Assembly: GCF_965638725.1 (NCBI RefSeq)
Contig: NC_134950.1
Location: forward strand, 24,704,932 to 24,768,931
DNA length: 64,000 nucleotides
From: Aptenodytes patagonicus
Taxonomy: Eukaryota; Chordata; Aves; Sphenisciformes; Spheniscidae
Reading direction: 5' to 3'
In this document: in pieces, positions 1-13,925 of the stretch
How positions within the stretch are numbered: the stretch's first letter is position 1
Layout of the letters: every line of letters starts with the position of its first letter
Program-made: the position numbers and the translations under genes
Notes under the pieces: generated by a model
The model's input: only the letters and a program-made list of their open reading frames with translations
What the model was told of the DNA's origin: nothing
Databases searched by the model: none

Positions 1-3000
1 AATTAGTCAAGGATGTAGCTGTTCTTTCGCTCTCCATCTCCATCTGATTCATTTATCTTAGCATTCCCACAGTGTTTCTTTGAAGTAGCCCAAACGCCAC
101 TGGCTAGAAGAGCTTTCCACTGTACTTTTCCCACAAATTTGTTGAAGTTTGTTCAAAAAAAGATTTCACACATATATGCTTATTTTCATATGGAAATCTT
201 TAACTCATGAAATGAAGAGAACTCTTTGGTCTCATATCCAACGTTTATCCTAGTTACACACTTTTAAAGAGATGATACTGATTTGCGCCACTAAACAAAG
301 AGCACATTAGTATTGCAAGCAGTCATTTTCCATCCAGCTAAGCTTTCTTTGGAATGTAGCTGTCAATTTTTCCTTTTTCAGACCCTGAAGGAAGTATCCA
401 CATTTATTCAAAATAAAGAATCCAAACTCTTGGACTCCTTAGAGCAAAATAAGCCAGAAGGTGGAGTTGCAACTATAATTATGATCTCTTTAGTGCCTGA
501 GGACAATGTCTTTAGTTAACTAGATGCATTCCACTGCTACTAATGCAGTCTGTTCATGTTTAAAAATGTTTATTTTGTCCTATCTAGTCATAGCCTTCAA
601 TGCTATTGACAAATACAAGCAATGTGTACATCCGATAAACATATGAAAAGAATCACTGAAAACATCCCTTTCTTATTGGCCCACCATCGGGTTCAAAGAA
701 GCCATTTCATAAACTATTAGCTATTCTCTTATTTGATGTAAATGTGATAAATGTAATGCTTGTCACACCCTACTAATAGTTTTTAAATTGTTTTAGAATA
801 GTGTATATGCACCTAAAATGGAATTAATCTGATCAATTTTCCATATGAAAATACATAAATTACAGATGTCAGGGAATTGTAGAGATCAGAGAAAAAGTGA
901 ACCTTTGTGCACTTCAGGTTGTAAGCAGTTTGTCCTGAGAAGAACGTATGGAAACACTGCAAAGCTACAACCCCATGACAATATTTTGCTGCCATCAGCT
1001 CTCCGCTTTCTGTGCAGGGAGTTCTGATGAGAGGCTGCTTTTAGCTTCACTTGCAATTAAAACTATCTAATGTTCTTTGATACAAGTAAATGTTACTCGA
1101 GATGGAAACGAGTTTTAAGACTGTGAGCTGAGAAATACAGTGCAGTGTAACCGTGCCTGCCCTTAGTCTCCGCCTTTTTAGTTTGAAATGCTTGGGGAAT
1201 TTTTTTCATGGGAGGAAAAATCTCTTTCTGACATTATACACTGCACCTTCCTATCAAAATGTGATTAGCAGAGCTACAGAGTGACTGGCTCAATACCGTA
1301 AAAATTAGCACTTGTTTGAAATGTGAGAACATTGTCTTGTTGCAGGCATTCAGAAATGATACTTAACTGTCAAGATTTTTTGCCGTCATTTATTTATTTT
1401 CCTTTGACAAAAGTTCACGCCACAGATCTGAGATAAGCTGTGCTGTTGTAAAACTAGTGTGAAAGTTTGCCTACAGTAAAGGAACTGAGAATTGTAAATT
1501 ATTTAGACAACTATGAAACAATTTTGTAATTCTGTTATACCACAAGTTATTCAGCTGTTCCAAACGCTCGGAAGCTGTGTGTGTGCGTGCATGTGTATGC
1601 ATGCGTGTGCGTGTGTGCATGTGGGTTGTATCTATATGGAATTTTCATGGCAGTGGATTTTTTTAATCTACACATACCTCAGTAAAGCTAATGCAGGTGC
1701 CTGTCCTTCGAGCTAAATGAAAAGAGCAATTTTGTTCTTTCAGGAGTAGGAAGCTGGAGACAACGGAAGATGCCACCCAAATTGTGCCAGAGCCCGATCA
1801 GAAGTAGGCTGAGATCGACCAGAATCCGCTGTGGCATATGCAGGTTAGGAAGCTGGCTGGTTAGATGCAGGGGGGATGTGCGTGTGCGTGTCTCACTGTC
1901 TGTAAGAAACAGCAGCCAGAGAAGCAGTTCTGTGAGGGGCCCAAACCGGAGCGGCACAGCTCTGCGGGGAACACGCTGCGCTACAGAAGCAAACTTGGAA
2001 ATTTTGAGTAAGAAAAGTGCCTGCTGTTTGTTTCTACTGCATTCAGAGAAACAAGTTTCTGGGTACATGCTTTGTAAATAAACCAAAGACATTCCTGACT
2101 CCTATCATCAATTTCTCCTCCTAATGGAAAAAATCCAGTAAGTTTCCACTCTGTGAATAGGGGCAATAATATAAGCACGAACACAGGGTCAAGTCAAGTG
2201 CTATCCTCACTTACACTGGTACAGCCTTGCTCAAATCAGTGCAGGAAAACAGGTCCCTCGATAGAAGAGTCAGAGAGATACTTTTGCTTGTATTTGAATT
2301 TTCAAACCCAGAAAACTAAAGGTAGAGGGATCAACTACGCTCATTCCTTTGGCTAGAAAGAAAGCTGCACTTCCAACACAGTGAGTAGAATTTGACTTCT
2401 CTGAAAAGTTTTAGTTTATGGACCAGCTTTTTTCTAGTCCTGAATGTACGGAGTTAGCTTGCTCAAATCCCTTCTTCTTCAACCTTCCCAAATGCAAAAC
2501 AGTTCTCGTATTGCAGTACCAGGCTGCCTCATGAGGAGGTGTGAGATCTGATTTTTTCAGACTCAAATGCTATGAGATCCTTTGGATAACAGGTAGTGGG
2601 TACTCAGTTTCTGTACGGTCAAAAGTATTTTTCCATAAGTGCAGGTCTTTGGAAAATATAATTATATAATTTTATATTAAAATATACTATAACATATATT
2701 TTATATTATAAATCATATAACTGGGGGGAAAGAAAAAACAGTTTTCCTAAATGGCAAGCTTGAGACATGCGTAGTTCATGAAGAAGAAGATTTAGAAAAA
2801 GCCCTCAGAATAACTGTAACTGCTGGCTACACACATCCTTTAGGATTGGAGTTCATTACCATTTGGTAACGTAGCCTCGATATCAATGCCATATTACAGT
2901 TAAACACTAGCAGAAGCCTTGAAATTTTCTACCTCCTATTTAAAAGTCGTCTTTGAAAAATCACCTTTATTCCCATAAAAACATTGTATTTGAAGGCTTC

Positions 3001-5200
3001 TAACTTTTCCTCCTGGGATACTTTAATAGAAAAGTGCACGTGGGATTGAGGGGAGCCACTGACGTAAAGGGCGTAACAGTGCAACACACAGGCAGGGTTG
3101 TAGCAAGTACGTTCATGCGAACAGCCTTGTGCACTCTGATCACATCTTGCAGGAAGACAGAGAGGAGAGCATAGAGGAGAGATTTAGGCTTTTAGTTTGT
3201 CCACAAAGACTTTCACCAATGTAACCCTCTGTTGTACAGGAGAAGTCCTAGTGCAAGAGTAGGGCTCCTGACCACTGCAATAACACAGGTAAAATAGTTA
3301 ATCTAGTGATAACTAGACTGTGAGTTGAAAGACAGTCTTGTCAGTCTTATCACATGCTTTTTGAAGGACCCACCTCTCAACCAGATTTCTTGCTTGGGGT
3401 GTCTTGCAAGAGTAGGGCAGCAGCCAAGAAAGCACAGTAGCCCAAATGGTGTCAAAGAACAGCCGGGAGGGAATCTGTCAGACGCTACCTCTCCAAAGCT
3501 GCAGAACCTGGAAAGACACAACAGATGTCACCATGTGCTGGAGTGGAAAAGAAATAACAGCTCTAAGAAGGACAAAGTCTTAAAAGGCATTTGATCTGTA
3601 GTTATAAATGAGGGGGGAACAATAAACCCAAATTTAAAAAATTGAGGTTCTAAAGGAAGTTGACTTAAAAGTCCAAAGAAACAATTAGACTAAAGGAGTG
3701 GCTGTCCTTCTGGTCTCATGAATTCCGTGTTCCTGGCCGTATGGTGGCCCAGATTTAAGAAACGGGAAAGGATGGGCTTTTTTTGTTTGAAAGCGGGCAA
3801 TGAAAGTGAAAGGCAGGAGGACAAGGCAGGAGATGCACAATAGGTCTATGAATCGTTAGTGCAATAATGACTTCTACATTTCTGTTTCTGGAGGAGGTGG
3901 TCCAGAGATGAAGTGTGGAGAAAGCGGGGAAGGAGGTCAAAGTCAAAACCTGAAAGAGCCCTTTGAAAATCAATAGGAGAGCATAAGAAGGAGTTTCTAG
4001 GCGACTTGTTAAAAGAGTGATTACAGAGCTGGGAGAATCACAAGAAGACAGAGAGAAGACAAGAAATGAGAGGACAGGATTGCAGGAAGATGCGCTAATT
4101 GCTGAGTAGAAGAGAGAGAAAGCATGAAGTTGGGAAGAGCAGTCCAAAAGGAGTGGGACTCAAGCTAAGGAGATGGGGGTGGGAGAAATCTGAAAATACT
4201 TCCCAGATACAGACCCCACTTACTCATGGGGAGTTCGTGCAATTGATGAAGTGCAAGTCCAGTTACATCCCCCCCTCAACACCTCCCAGCCAGCCAAGGA
4301 TTTCTCCCCTCAGCTGGGCTGATAACCACTTCCCAGCAATGGAAGCCCCACTGCCTGCTGGGTGCCCCAGTCCTTCTTCCTCCCACCCCAGCTGCTCCTG
4401 GTCCCACTCGCTCCCGTGTGCCGGCTCTGGTGCTTACCCAGCCCTGCATTAAGCCAGAGTAGAACTAACCCAACAAAGCAAATAGTTTTCCACCAGCTTA
4501 GTGTACTATTAAGCAATACTTTAAATAGCAAAGAAAATACATGGGATGACATATGGAGACACTTTCCCACAGAAGCATTAAAGGGAGTTTAGCACAGTGC
4601 TTAGTTTCAAGATATATGAGTATCTTTGATGTCTGTAGCCCCACCTTTACTACTGCTTGCAGTCTCAGAATACCGGATGGAGAGCAGGATGGATATACAG
4701 AGGCCAATGTTTACTCTGAGCAACAAACTAAAAAGGCTACAATATTTAAAAAATAGCAGATCCATGCAGAAGCATGTTATTTCTGCATGCACTAAAAGCT
4801 GCACAAGTTGAAATGACAAGTTCTCATCACACTGTGAAACACCTTATATATTTAACCGAAACTGCAAATACATCAACCAGATGTATTTGGTCATAGCCAT
4901 AACACAACAGATCATAAATGTGGAGACAGAAGGTGGGAAGATAGCCCTCTGCCAAGGCAGGTGTGGAAGGACTATGCCAATGAAGAACCAGGTAATATTA
5001 ATGCTGTATCACAAAAGACAGCAGCACAAGGCAACGTCTTATTGCCACAGGGCTGCCTGGCAGTCCCTGCGACATCTGGCTGCTGTGGGATCTATGTTAG
5101 GCTTTGTACAGCATGCTGATGTAAAAAACCCAGCCGTCTAATATCTTAGAAAATGCTTCATCTAGACAGCAAAAAAATACATACATAAATTCAGATCGGG
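1..5200. other. Intergenic, AT-rich; nothing gene-like
   Basis: All open frames are short and show no family resemblance. It contains a (TG)/(CATG) simple repeat at about 1577-1622 and a very AT-rich patch at about 2655-2722. It lies more than 18 kb downstream of OSR2. Confidence 0.7.
1577..1622 (+). repeat. Imperfect TG/CATG simple repeat
   Basis: Alternating purine-pyrimidine sequence (TGTGTGCGTGCATGTG type) over about 46 bp, capable of Z-DNA. Confidence 0.85.
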
Positions 5201-5272
5201 GGTGTAGAGCTATACATTATAAATATGAAATTTTTATTAGATTTTACGGGGGTATAATAGAATGTTAACAAT

Positions 5273-5422
5273 GTAAACTATTGATAGCATTAACATGTAA
5301 TGTAGTTATTCCCCAAAAAAGGATGAAAGGAATGTAATTATGAAAGTGCAAACTATTGATAATAATAACATGTAACATAGTTATTCCCCCAAAAAGGATG
5401 AAAGGAATATAGTGATGAAAGT
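5273..5422 (+). repeat. 75-bp tandem duplication
   Basis: Two adjacent units (5273-5347 and 5348-5422) share AAACTATTGATA, AACATGTAA, AGTTATTCCCC and AAAAAGGATGAAAGGAAT in the same order and spacing. They differ at roughly a dozen positions, so the duplication is not new. Confidence 0.9.
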
Positions 5423-7370
5423 GTATCTGCGGAGGCAGCTACACACTGCAATAGTACATTTACATACAGAGAACGGCCAAGACATACAGGGACTCCATTT
5501 GCAGAAAGTGTTTGGTGAGAGAGAACATTATATGTGGAGGAAGGAATAAAAGCTGAGCGTTTTACTCTTTTGGCTCTGTTTCCGTGTTTGCTCACAGAGC
5601 AATCACTGACTTTATCCGAGTCCGACTTACTGTTCAGCCTTGCCTTGGTGCTTACTGTCAGCACTTGCGTTTTCAAGCCTTTGCGATATTGTCTGTTCAT
5701 CACGAGCATGGTAGGATACACACTTGAGCGCGAAAGGCCATGGTGCATGTGTATCTAGCAGAAGGAGCTATTTATTTGGACAATTGGGTGACACTTGTCA
5801 CTCAGCTTTCTGCCAAGCGTTTGGGAAGGGCAGGCCAGCAGGGTACACATGCCAAGGGCAGCTCTGTCATACCTGTGCCCGGGTTGGGAGGGCATGGCTG
5901 TAATGTGGTGCCGCTTACCCAGTTTGTTCAGGTTCACAGCATTTTTGTGGAGGAGGGAGACATGTGGAAGCTCTGGTCTCCCTGGGTTGCACAGCCTGTG
6001 CACCTGCGGTGCGTGGGAGCCCTGCCTCCCTTGGTGCAGACGACACAAGGTACACAGGCAACGGAGAGAAAGATCCACAAAATCTGTGTGTTAGGAGAGA
6101 CAGCAACCAGCATGAAGCTGAGCAAGTGCTGACTGCAGAGCCAGAGAGGAAAGCAGAGAGCAGAAAACTCTCTGGAAGGGCTGGCCAGGGATTCTGGGCA
6201 AAGACATTGCGTGCTGCCGCCAGTCCCTCCTCAGGTTCGGGAAAGCACACTCTGTTTATTCTTTGTAAATAAACAGGATTGCACCAGAGAATTATCATCA
6301 GTCCCACATCCAAAGGAAACACCCAAACAAGGCCTTAAATGCTGGCTCACCTCTCGAACCAGACTATGACAATACAGCTGGTCCAGTTTCTAATGTCCTG
6401 AAACACTTGCAGGAATACCGGCACTAACTGGCAGAGCCGGACACCGTCCCACCCTGCCAGCATGGGAAAGGAGCTGCCCTTTCTACAGCAGCCTGGCTTG
6501 GCCCGAAGGCCCCGAATGTGGGGTTAAAGCCCCAGGGAAGGGAGCATCGGGGGTCAGAGGGTCTGAGGCAGGGAGTTTGGGGTAGGCCTGGTTGAACTAT
6601 TTGTCTCTTGTACAGCAATTGTGTCATCTACCTCGGATAGCTTTAGTATCACTGATAGTTGAACACAGCTGGAGCTGTACTGCCGGGTGAAAGGGAGAAC
6701 AAATTCCAGGCTTGCCATGCGATAAATCTCCTTTGAAAAGCCTTACCTGGGAGGGGGAGAGGATGGATGTCCAGTCTCATCCTGCAGGCACCCCATGCAA
6801 GCAGTCCTTAACAGCTTCTCCGTGAGTCAGGTTTAGTCCTTTGACTAAGGCAAGCAGGATTTTGACAATGATAACCTTGTCCTTCTGTGAAGCAAAGCAA
6901 GTTAATTAAGTTCACGCATCTATCCTAGCCTGGGTAGAGGTGTAAGTTACTAAATGCAAAGCAACACCAGATAGCAGCTGAGGGCAGGAAAGGCAAAAGT
7001 CCCACCTCAGATCCAAACCTCAAATGGAAAGTGCATGGGCAAAATACAATCACCCATGCTTATCCACTCTCGTTGGCATGCCTAACTCTTTGGAAAAATT
7101 ATGTGGGATCTTTATCATGAATGACAACGGTTGATTTCACATCTTATCCCAAAAGACTCCACTAAAGATCCTGAGGAATTTCTTAAGTAGCCACATATGT
7201 TGAACTGTTACTTATCTTAATGAAAAAAAGATAGTCACTTAACAAAAAGACATCCAAAGATGAGTTCACGCTATGGATTATACAATATGTACCCCCCCAA
7301 AAAAGAGACAATCTTAATTTATACAAGCACAAATTTTCCATCTGAAAATACTAAATGTAATTGTTTTCCG
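5423..7370. other. Intergenic; no feature seen
   Basis: Somewhat richer in GC at 5800-6600. Overlapping open frames up to about 135 codons occur on both strands, but none resembles a protein family. Confidence 0.65.
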
Positions 7371-7450
7371 TCATTTGAAGGAAGTCCTGGCTTCACTGAA
7401 GTCAATGGCAAAACTCCCATTGACTTCAAATGGATCAGGACTTAAACCTT
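7370..7450 (+). repeat. Ancient amniote repeat relic with inverted-repeat core
   Basis: TGAAGTCAATGG (7397-7408) and CCATTGACTTCA (7417-7428) form a perfect 12-bp inverted repeat around an 8-base loop, followed by ATCAGGACTT. I know this pattern from dispersed repeats common in turtle, crocodile and bird genomes, probably LINE (CR1/L3) tails. The family name is uncertain. Confidence 0.6.
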
Positions 7451-10400
7451 TGCCTTTAAGAACATGCCGACTGATTTTTAAATTTTCTTTAAAAAAAAAA
7501 AATCAAAAGAAAAATATGCTTGTATTTAAAAGTTTTGATGCCAAGTTTTGTCCCAGAGTGAATTACTTCAGCCTTGATATAAATCTATCAAAATAGGTTT
7601 AAAAAATGTAAAGATGAACACACCCTTAAAGAATAGCCCCGCTGTCCTCTTCTGCTCAGGTCCATACAAAAGAATTTTGCACAGACAATAATGTGAATAA
7701 AGGAGAAAAGATAAAATAACAAGCCAAATAATATCCAACCTTATGGATATAGTCTGCAATTTAGAAACAGGCAACATATTGTAGTCCTAAGTATTTAATA
7801 GTAAAAATATTTATTTCCCCAGCTTCAATTTTATTGAGATGCCTAATATTCAGGAACTAAAATTAATCTATTTAAATTACTTTACACCAAGTTAAATTAA
7901 TTAATTACAGACACTTAATCTGAATACAAAAAGATACTTTTTCCATTTCATTTAACATCTTGCATAATACAAGAAAGTTGACAGACTAAAGGTCACTCTA
8001 TCACTGTATCCTGTCTTTGGCAATTTTTAGGAGCATTTGTTTAAGAACAAAGTATAAAGCCAGGGCAAGTATAGAAGTATCAGGTCAACATCTTCTAAAA
8101 TGCAGTAGATGCAGAGTTCATGAAAAGATTTTATTCTTCCTAAAAATTCATCTGAGATTTTCTAAGTCTGTTCTGTATCTGACAATATTGTCTCATGGAG
8201 ATCAATGAACTAACACCGCGATTTGGTGTTAGCGCACTACAGATAGGTCACATTGAAACTTCCGCTTAAATAAAATATTTTCATCCTTCCCATTCTAATC
8301 TTGATTTGTTTCTAGTAATGTTAATCAAGCAAAATTTCTTCTGTACTTTCACATTTAAGTAGAGAAACAGCTGGTGTCTTTTGACTCCATCTGAAAATTA
8401 ACCAAGCTCCTAAACTCAAAATAATACCCAAACTAAACAAGTTGTGCAGTTTTCCCAGATGCACTAGTGTAGCTCATCAGTCACTGCAATAATAGCATGA
8501 CACGATGACAATACAATTTTGCTATATTAGTTACAGTGATACCAAAGCAAAAAAAAAAAAAAAGACTCGACACTGCAGAATGTTGTAGAAACGATTTCTC
8601 TACTTTCTGATTATGATTAAATCTTGGTGTGCTTTGAAATCCCTAATGTGTAATGCAAACCAGGATTTGGGGTGTTAGGAATGCATCCCCACCCTTCTTC
8701 CAAAACGCTCTGTAAATTATCATCTGCAGACCCCAAATCCTTGACTGGCAGGGGGAAGGAAGGAGAGGGAGGCAGGGAGCGGGAGAGGGAGAGGGGAGGG
8801 GGAGAGAGAGAGAAGAGAGAGATTAGAAGCACTTTTCACCTCTTGGTCCCGTCAGTGTGCTCAACGCCGAGAACCGTGTTTCAAATCCAGTGTTATCGTT
8901 AGGCCCGATTCAAAGGAAGTGAAATAGTCTACTGAGAAAACAGTGGAAAAAGTAAAGGTCCTGAAGAAGTAAGTGCTGCATGTTGAAACGTATGCATGTC
9001 ACACCCCATTTGTCTTTCATATTGAAGAATAAAGCAGCCTGTCCCGCAGCAGTTATTATACACCATATTCTTTATTTTAAAAATGCAAGAAATTTGGCAC
9101 AAAGAACAAAAAATCAACTGATGAAAAGCATTTATGTCATGGTTTAAATTAAGACCTTTGTAATGCAAGAATTACATCAGCAGTGGGCTTAGCTTAATGA
9201 AAATAAGACAGTGTTTTTAAGGACCACGAACGAACAAATCCTCTCTGCTTTCTGAAAGAGAGAAAAGGCAGATATAGATAAATAGATAATTTAAGCTGAA
9301 ATCAGAGCAAATCACACTTTGCTACCCTTAGGAATTACTGAACTTTTTATTCCACTGACAATTCTGGGTCAACGAAGTCAAGCGAGAAGTTATTTTATAT
9401 TCACATGTGGATTTTAAACATTTTCAGGGAATATTAGGTATTACAAAATCTCTCCGATATTCTCATTGCTTGAACTTCTGGTTAAGATTAATTGAAATTT
9501 TAGATTTTCCTCTCTTTTGATGTGTTTTTGGTTTTGCATCCACCTAACAAGAACTACAAGTTCAAATCTTCTACTTTACCAACTTTTAAAAATGTTTATT
9601 AGCATATTACTTTGATATAATGCTGGTTAAGGATTTAATAAAAAATCATTTTGAATGAGAAGAAATTAATTAATACGAGCCATTTGTGGCTACTAGCAAT
9701 TGTGTAGTAATGATCTGATTAATGTTAAAACATAGGGGTGGAGGTAGCAAAAGGGAAGTGGAGTCTCTTCTCTTTGATATGTATTTTTTGATATAAACTT
9801 TTGTCATCTATTCTTTGTGCTCGTTTTTATCTTTATGGGTCTGCCGAATGTTTTATGAGAATATAAGCAGTAATTTTCTGACGAGGAAGAAACGTGGTAA
9901 AGCAAGATAAAATAGTGGTTTCTAGTGGGGATGAGTATAGAGTTCAAAATCTAGACAGAAAACTTTCTACTGTAGTATGGTGAGTGTAATTATATATGAT
10001 TTTAATATTTCTTTACTGCATTTATGTGACAGAAAACGGCAAAGCAATTGGATCGAGTCCATGTTTTGCTATTATTGATGACAAATGCAAGTGTTTTAGT
10101 CACAAAACATCGTATATCTTTAGGGGGGGGGTAATGTATTTGTGTCCAAATACATATGTCTTATTTGCTCTCTATAAAAAAACATAGACAACTAACAAAA
10201 GTTGATTTTAATTATATCAGTCTTCCAGGGAAAAAAAAATACAGTATTTTGCATTACTCTGTTTCTTTTCATACATGAACTGATTATGAATTAAACATCC
10301 ACATGCTGCAAAATGAATTTATCTTAAATATTTGGGGATGTAAATAAATGGGATGGGCATGCACAGCACAGAATGGACACCAATATTTATGTTTTATAAG

Positions 10401-13400
10401 CATGTTTTATAAATATATTGTTTCTGAACAATGTGATCAAGCTACTGCCAATATTTGAGATGATGATGCATATTAACACGTTGCTAGTCAATCTGGTTTA
10501 AAGATTCTCTGAATTAGTTGTGGAGAATAAATTATTTCTGACCTGGGTAAAACTAGCTATCCAAATCCTGAACGATCCTTCATTTGAACAACATTTCTCG
10601 ATGTGTCCATTGGGATTTCCAGGAAGATAGTCAGTTCCGTGATAAAATAAGCCTTGGTCTCTGTGCCCACATGCACTCTCAGTAACGAAAGGATGAGCAG
10701 CAGAGGTTTTCTCAAAAAAAGATGATGTCGGTGTTTTAGAAAATAATTATTACCTTTCACTTTCAGAGGACTTCTGGCATCTGTTTCAGTTTTATTTTGA
10801 ACAAGTGCAGAAAACAATTGACTTTCATTTTCCACTTCCTTTGGGCTGTGGGAATGAAAGGGTGAAGGGAAGGGATTTGGAAAGACAGGGCCCGATTCTG
10901 TACCCAGAGCAGGTCAGCAACCACGGCTGGTGTCAATGAGACCTGCTTGAAAGCAGCAGCTGCAGGACTGGCCCTGATGCTAAAGGTGATCTGGCGTGCA
11001 AGAAGGAAGGGAGATAAGGGAGTTGGATTTGCTGCTCTTTTTATTTGCACACACACAAACAAGTTTCTTATCAATCAAATACAACCCTTCCTCTCGCAAT
11101 TGGTGTCTCTCGGGGAAGACTCAGAAGGCTGTTAGGAGTCTGCCCAGTCCTTGAAAAATAGCAGACAATACACAATGTTTACCAAGAAATCCCTCCCTCT
11201 CGTTAAGTATTGTTTTCAAGGAATTTAGGTAGGAGCTAAACAAAACAAAACAATTTCAAGCTGTGTAAATTGAAAAAAATGGCTTTTCTTCCAAGAATTC
11301 TTTGCCCCCTTGATTTCTGTCATGTCATGCCAGATATCCTGTGCTTCCATCATCTCTAACATCCACAATCCCCAGGAAATAAAGGGGGTTAGTACCTACC
11401 TTCCTAGCAGGAAAAAGGGGAAAAATATGCCAGACCTCCTTCATACATGATTCAAGAGAAATCCAGGCAACAGACAAAAAGTCCCTAACATCTAAACTGC
11501 TCTGCCTTTTACAGATCACCTTGAACAAAAGCCATTACCAACATCGGCGTTCTCTGATGGGGTGGCAGTTGTGTGCCGTGGGGGCAGCAGGCGCGAGAGG
11601 CTGGGGTGGGAGGCAGAGAAGGTCGGTCCCCGTCCAGGATTTCTTCCCCTGTTGTGCCGAATAGTGTCTGCACGCTGCCCTGTTGCTATGACACTACGCT
11701 TCTTGAAAATGCAATCAATAAGCAGAGCAGCCTTTCTTATTGGGATAACTGCTGCTTCTGTTTTGCCAGAGGACTCGACAGATACTGCTAATGAAAAGAT
11801 AACATTTCTTTTCACCTTGTCACTGGTAGGTGGGTTTGAGTAGGAATCTGCTCTCCTGCCCTGCTGAAGTTTCTGAGCTTTCAAAACACTTCCCTGGGCA
11901 GAAAGGGCACCAACATGAAAAGCATTTGTGCCAAGGGACTTTTTCTTGTGGGCAAGGTTCTGACAGCTGAGATTGCCAGGCAGGATCCTGAGTGAGATGT
12001 TTCATGCTGTTGTTTACGAAGCAGATATTCCTCCTGAAGCGCTAAGTCAAAACAGCAGGTCTTAAAATGTGGTCAATGAAGCATGATTTCTGAAGAGCTG
12101 GCTACTCACCTGGTACTAAATTCCTTCCTTCTGTAACTGCTAAATTGCATTAGACACAGACAAAAACCCATTAAAGGTTTTCCTTACGTTAATTTTCTTA
12201 ATATTAATTTTCCATGTCGGCTAGGGTTCTCATTACCGCAAATATGTTATGCAACTGTGGGCTGCACGGCTAGATCTGTATCGCAACTGCTATCTATTAA
12301 GGTATGAGCCACATCATGAAAATATTAGAGAATGTCTGCGTTAAAAAATGACTATCTCCTGTTTAAAGCAGATTTATATTAATAGGGATCCTCAGCCTAA
12401 AGTGTTTTGGGAAAACAAGCCATCCCTAAGAAGCTTGATGTGGAGCTAATGTTCACGGGGCCTGATCTTCGCAAATGTGTATGCTCATAAATAGTTTTAT
12501 TCATGACAGAAGCCGTACAGAATTTAAGGGCTCGTTCTGTCAGATGACATGCATACGTGTTTGCAAAATGGCCGTGCAGGCAGTCATACGAGTCTTAAAG
12601 ACCGCACTTTGGTATGAAACAGGGGACAAATCTCGCCAGCAAAGGTTATTTGAACACATTCACTTTTTTCTAGAATACAGTAAAAGGTGCTACAGCTTTA
12701 GACTTCAAAGTTTTGAAGATTATTTGTGGTTAATCCACCACTGTTACAAGCTATAACAAGAACTCTGCCCACGCTGTAAAAAACCACTAATAAGTACTGT
12801 CTTGACTCTAGAGCCTGATAGCCACCCACTTTGGGAACGAACCATCGGCATCTACCTTCCCCAGCTGGATGGTCGAACTACAATAAACAATAATTAGCAA
12901 ATTAAAACTTAAATAGTCTTCCTCCTTGCTTGAAAGGGGAAAATTAGTTATAAATGCATTTTTCTAATGCTAAACTAAATTTTATTGCATCATAGATGTG
13001 TGATTTTTTTTGCATTAAAAAAAAAAAGTCAAACTTTACCCTCCTCAGCATTTAAAGCTGAGCTTCATACACAGACACGTATTTATACACAGGCGAATTT
13101 TTGCCCTTCCAGCTCCAGTGATTTCAGTCTTTTCATTTGTAATTGTCCTGACACATTCCTGCTTCCATTTATTTTAATCGTCTCGGATTGTGACTCTTAT
13201 TTGGAAACTGGAGCACTTGGACTAATTCAAAAGTACTTTCTGAAAGAAATATTCTTTTACTCAGCATTTTGTAACACTACTGTTGTAACATATTACAAAT
13301 TGGTGGTGTTAGACCACCATAACAGAGACTACCACTTCCCTGCTCTGCCCTTCTGAAATGTTTACTTTATCCTACAAAAAAAATATCTAATTAAGCTTCA

Positions 13401-13420
13401 CGATCAGCCTCATTGCATAA
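7451..13420. other. Intergenic, AT-rich
   Basis: No exon is recognised. It contains an A15 run at about 8549-8563, a GA-rich simple repeat at 8741-8822, and short GGGCC-GATYCT relics at about 8902, 10888 and 12458. Confidence 0.65.
8741..8822 (+). repeat. GA-rich simple repeat
   Basis: Purine-only tract of GGGAGAGGGA-type and GAGA units, about 80 bp. It may form triplex DNA. Confidence 0.85.
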
Positions 13421-13446
13421 ATAAGTGTTAGTTTCCTTGGGTTGCT

Positions 13447-13510
13447 AACAAGAATACTGAGACACAGATGGGTTAAATGAGTTGTTAAAAGCCACACAGT
13501 AGCTGCATTT
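13447..13510 (+). repeat. MIR SINE relic
   Basis: The order ACTGAGACACAGA, GGTTAAATGA, then CCACACAGTAGC matches the conserved core-to-3' part of MIR (ACTGAGGCACAGA, GGTTAAGTGACTTG, TCACACAGCTAG). It is heavily diverged, as expected for a mammal-wide/amniote SINE in a bird. Confidence 0.55.
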
Positions 13511-13925
13511 TTATTATAAGGGTTAGCTCGAAGGGTAGCTTCACTGATTTAAAATATGAACAAAGGAAAGAGAATCCATATGAAAAACAAATGAAAAAAA
13601 TTCACCCTCTGTGGACAAATTTCTGCTGAAAAGGATATGCACAGTGATCAAAGCAAAGTTTAAAGAATGAGCGTCTGGAAAAAAAAAACTTTAAAAGATG
13701 TTTTAGTTATAATAATGCAGTTATCCAAATGTCAGTGAATTTGATCAAAGCTGATCTACAGAGCTCAGGTTTAGCATTAGGTGAGTCATTTTCTTTTATT
13801 AGTGATGCTTTTTCATTCAAATGGGTAAAAAGGTGAGAGTTTGGATATGTTGAAGGTTTCATTGGCTTACAGTAGGGACAGACAAATGAGGCCCACCTAG
13901 TTTTACAATCTGGCCCACAGCTACT

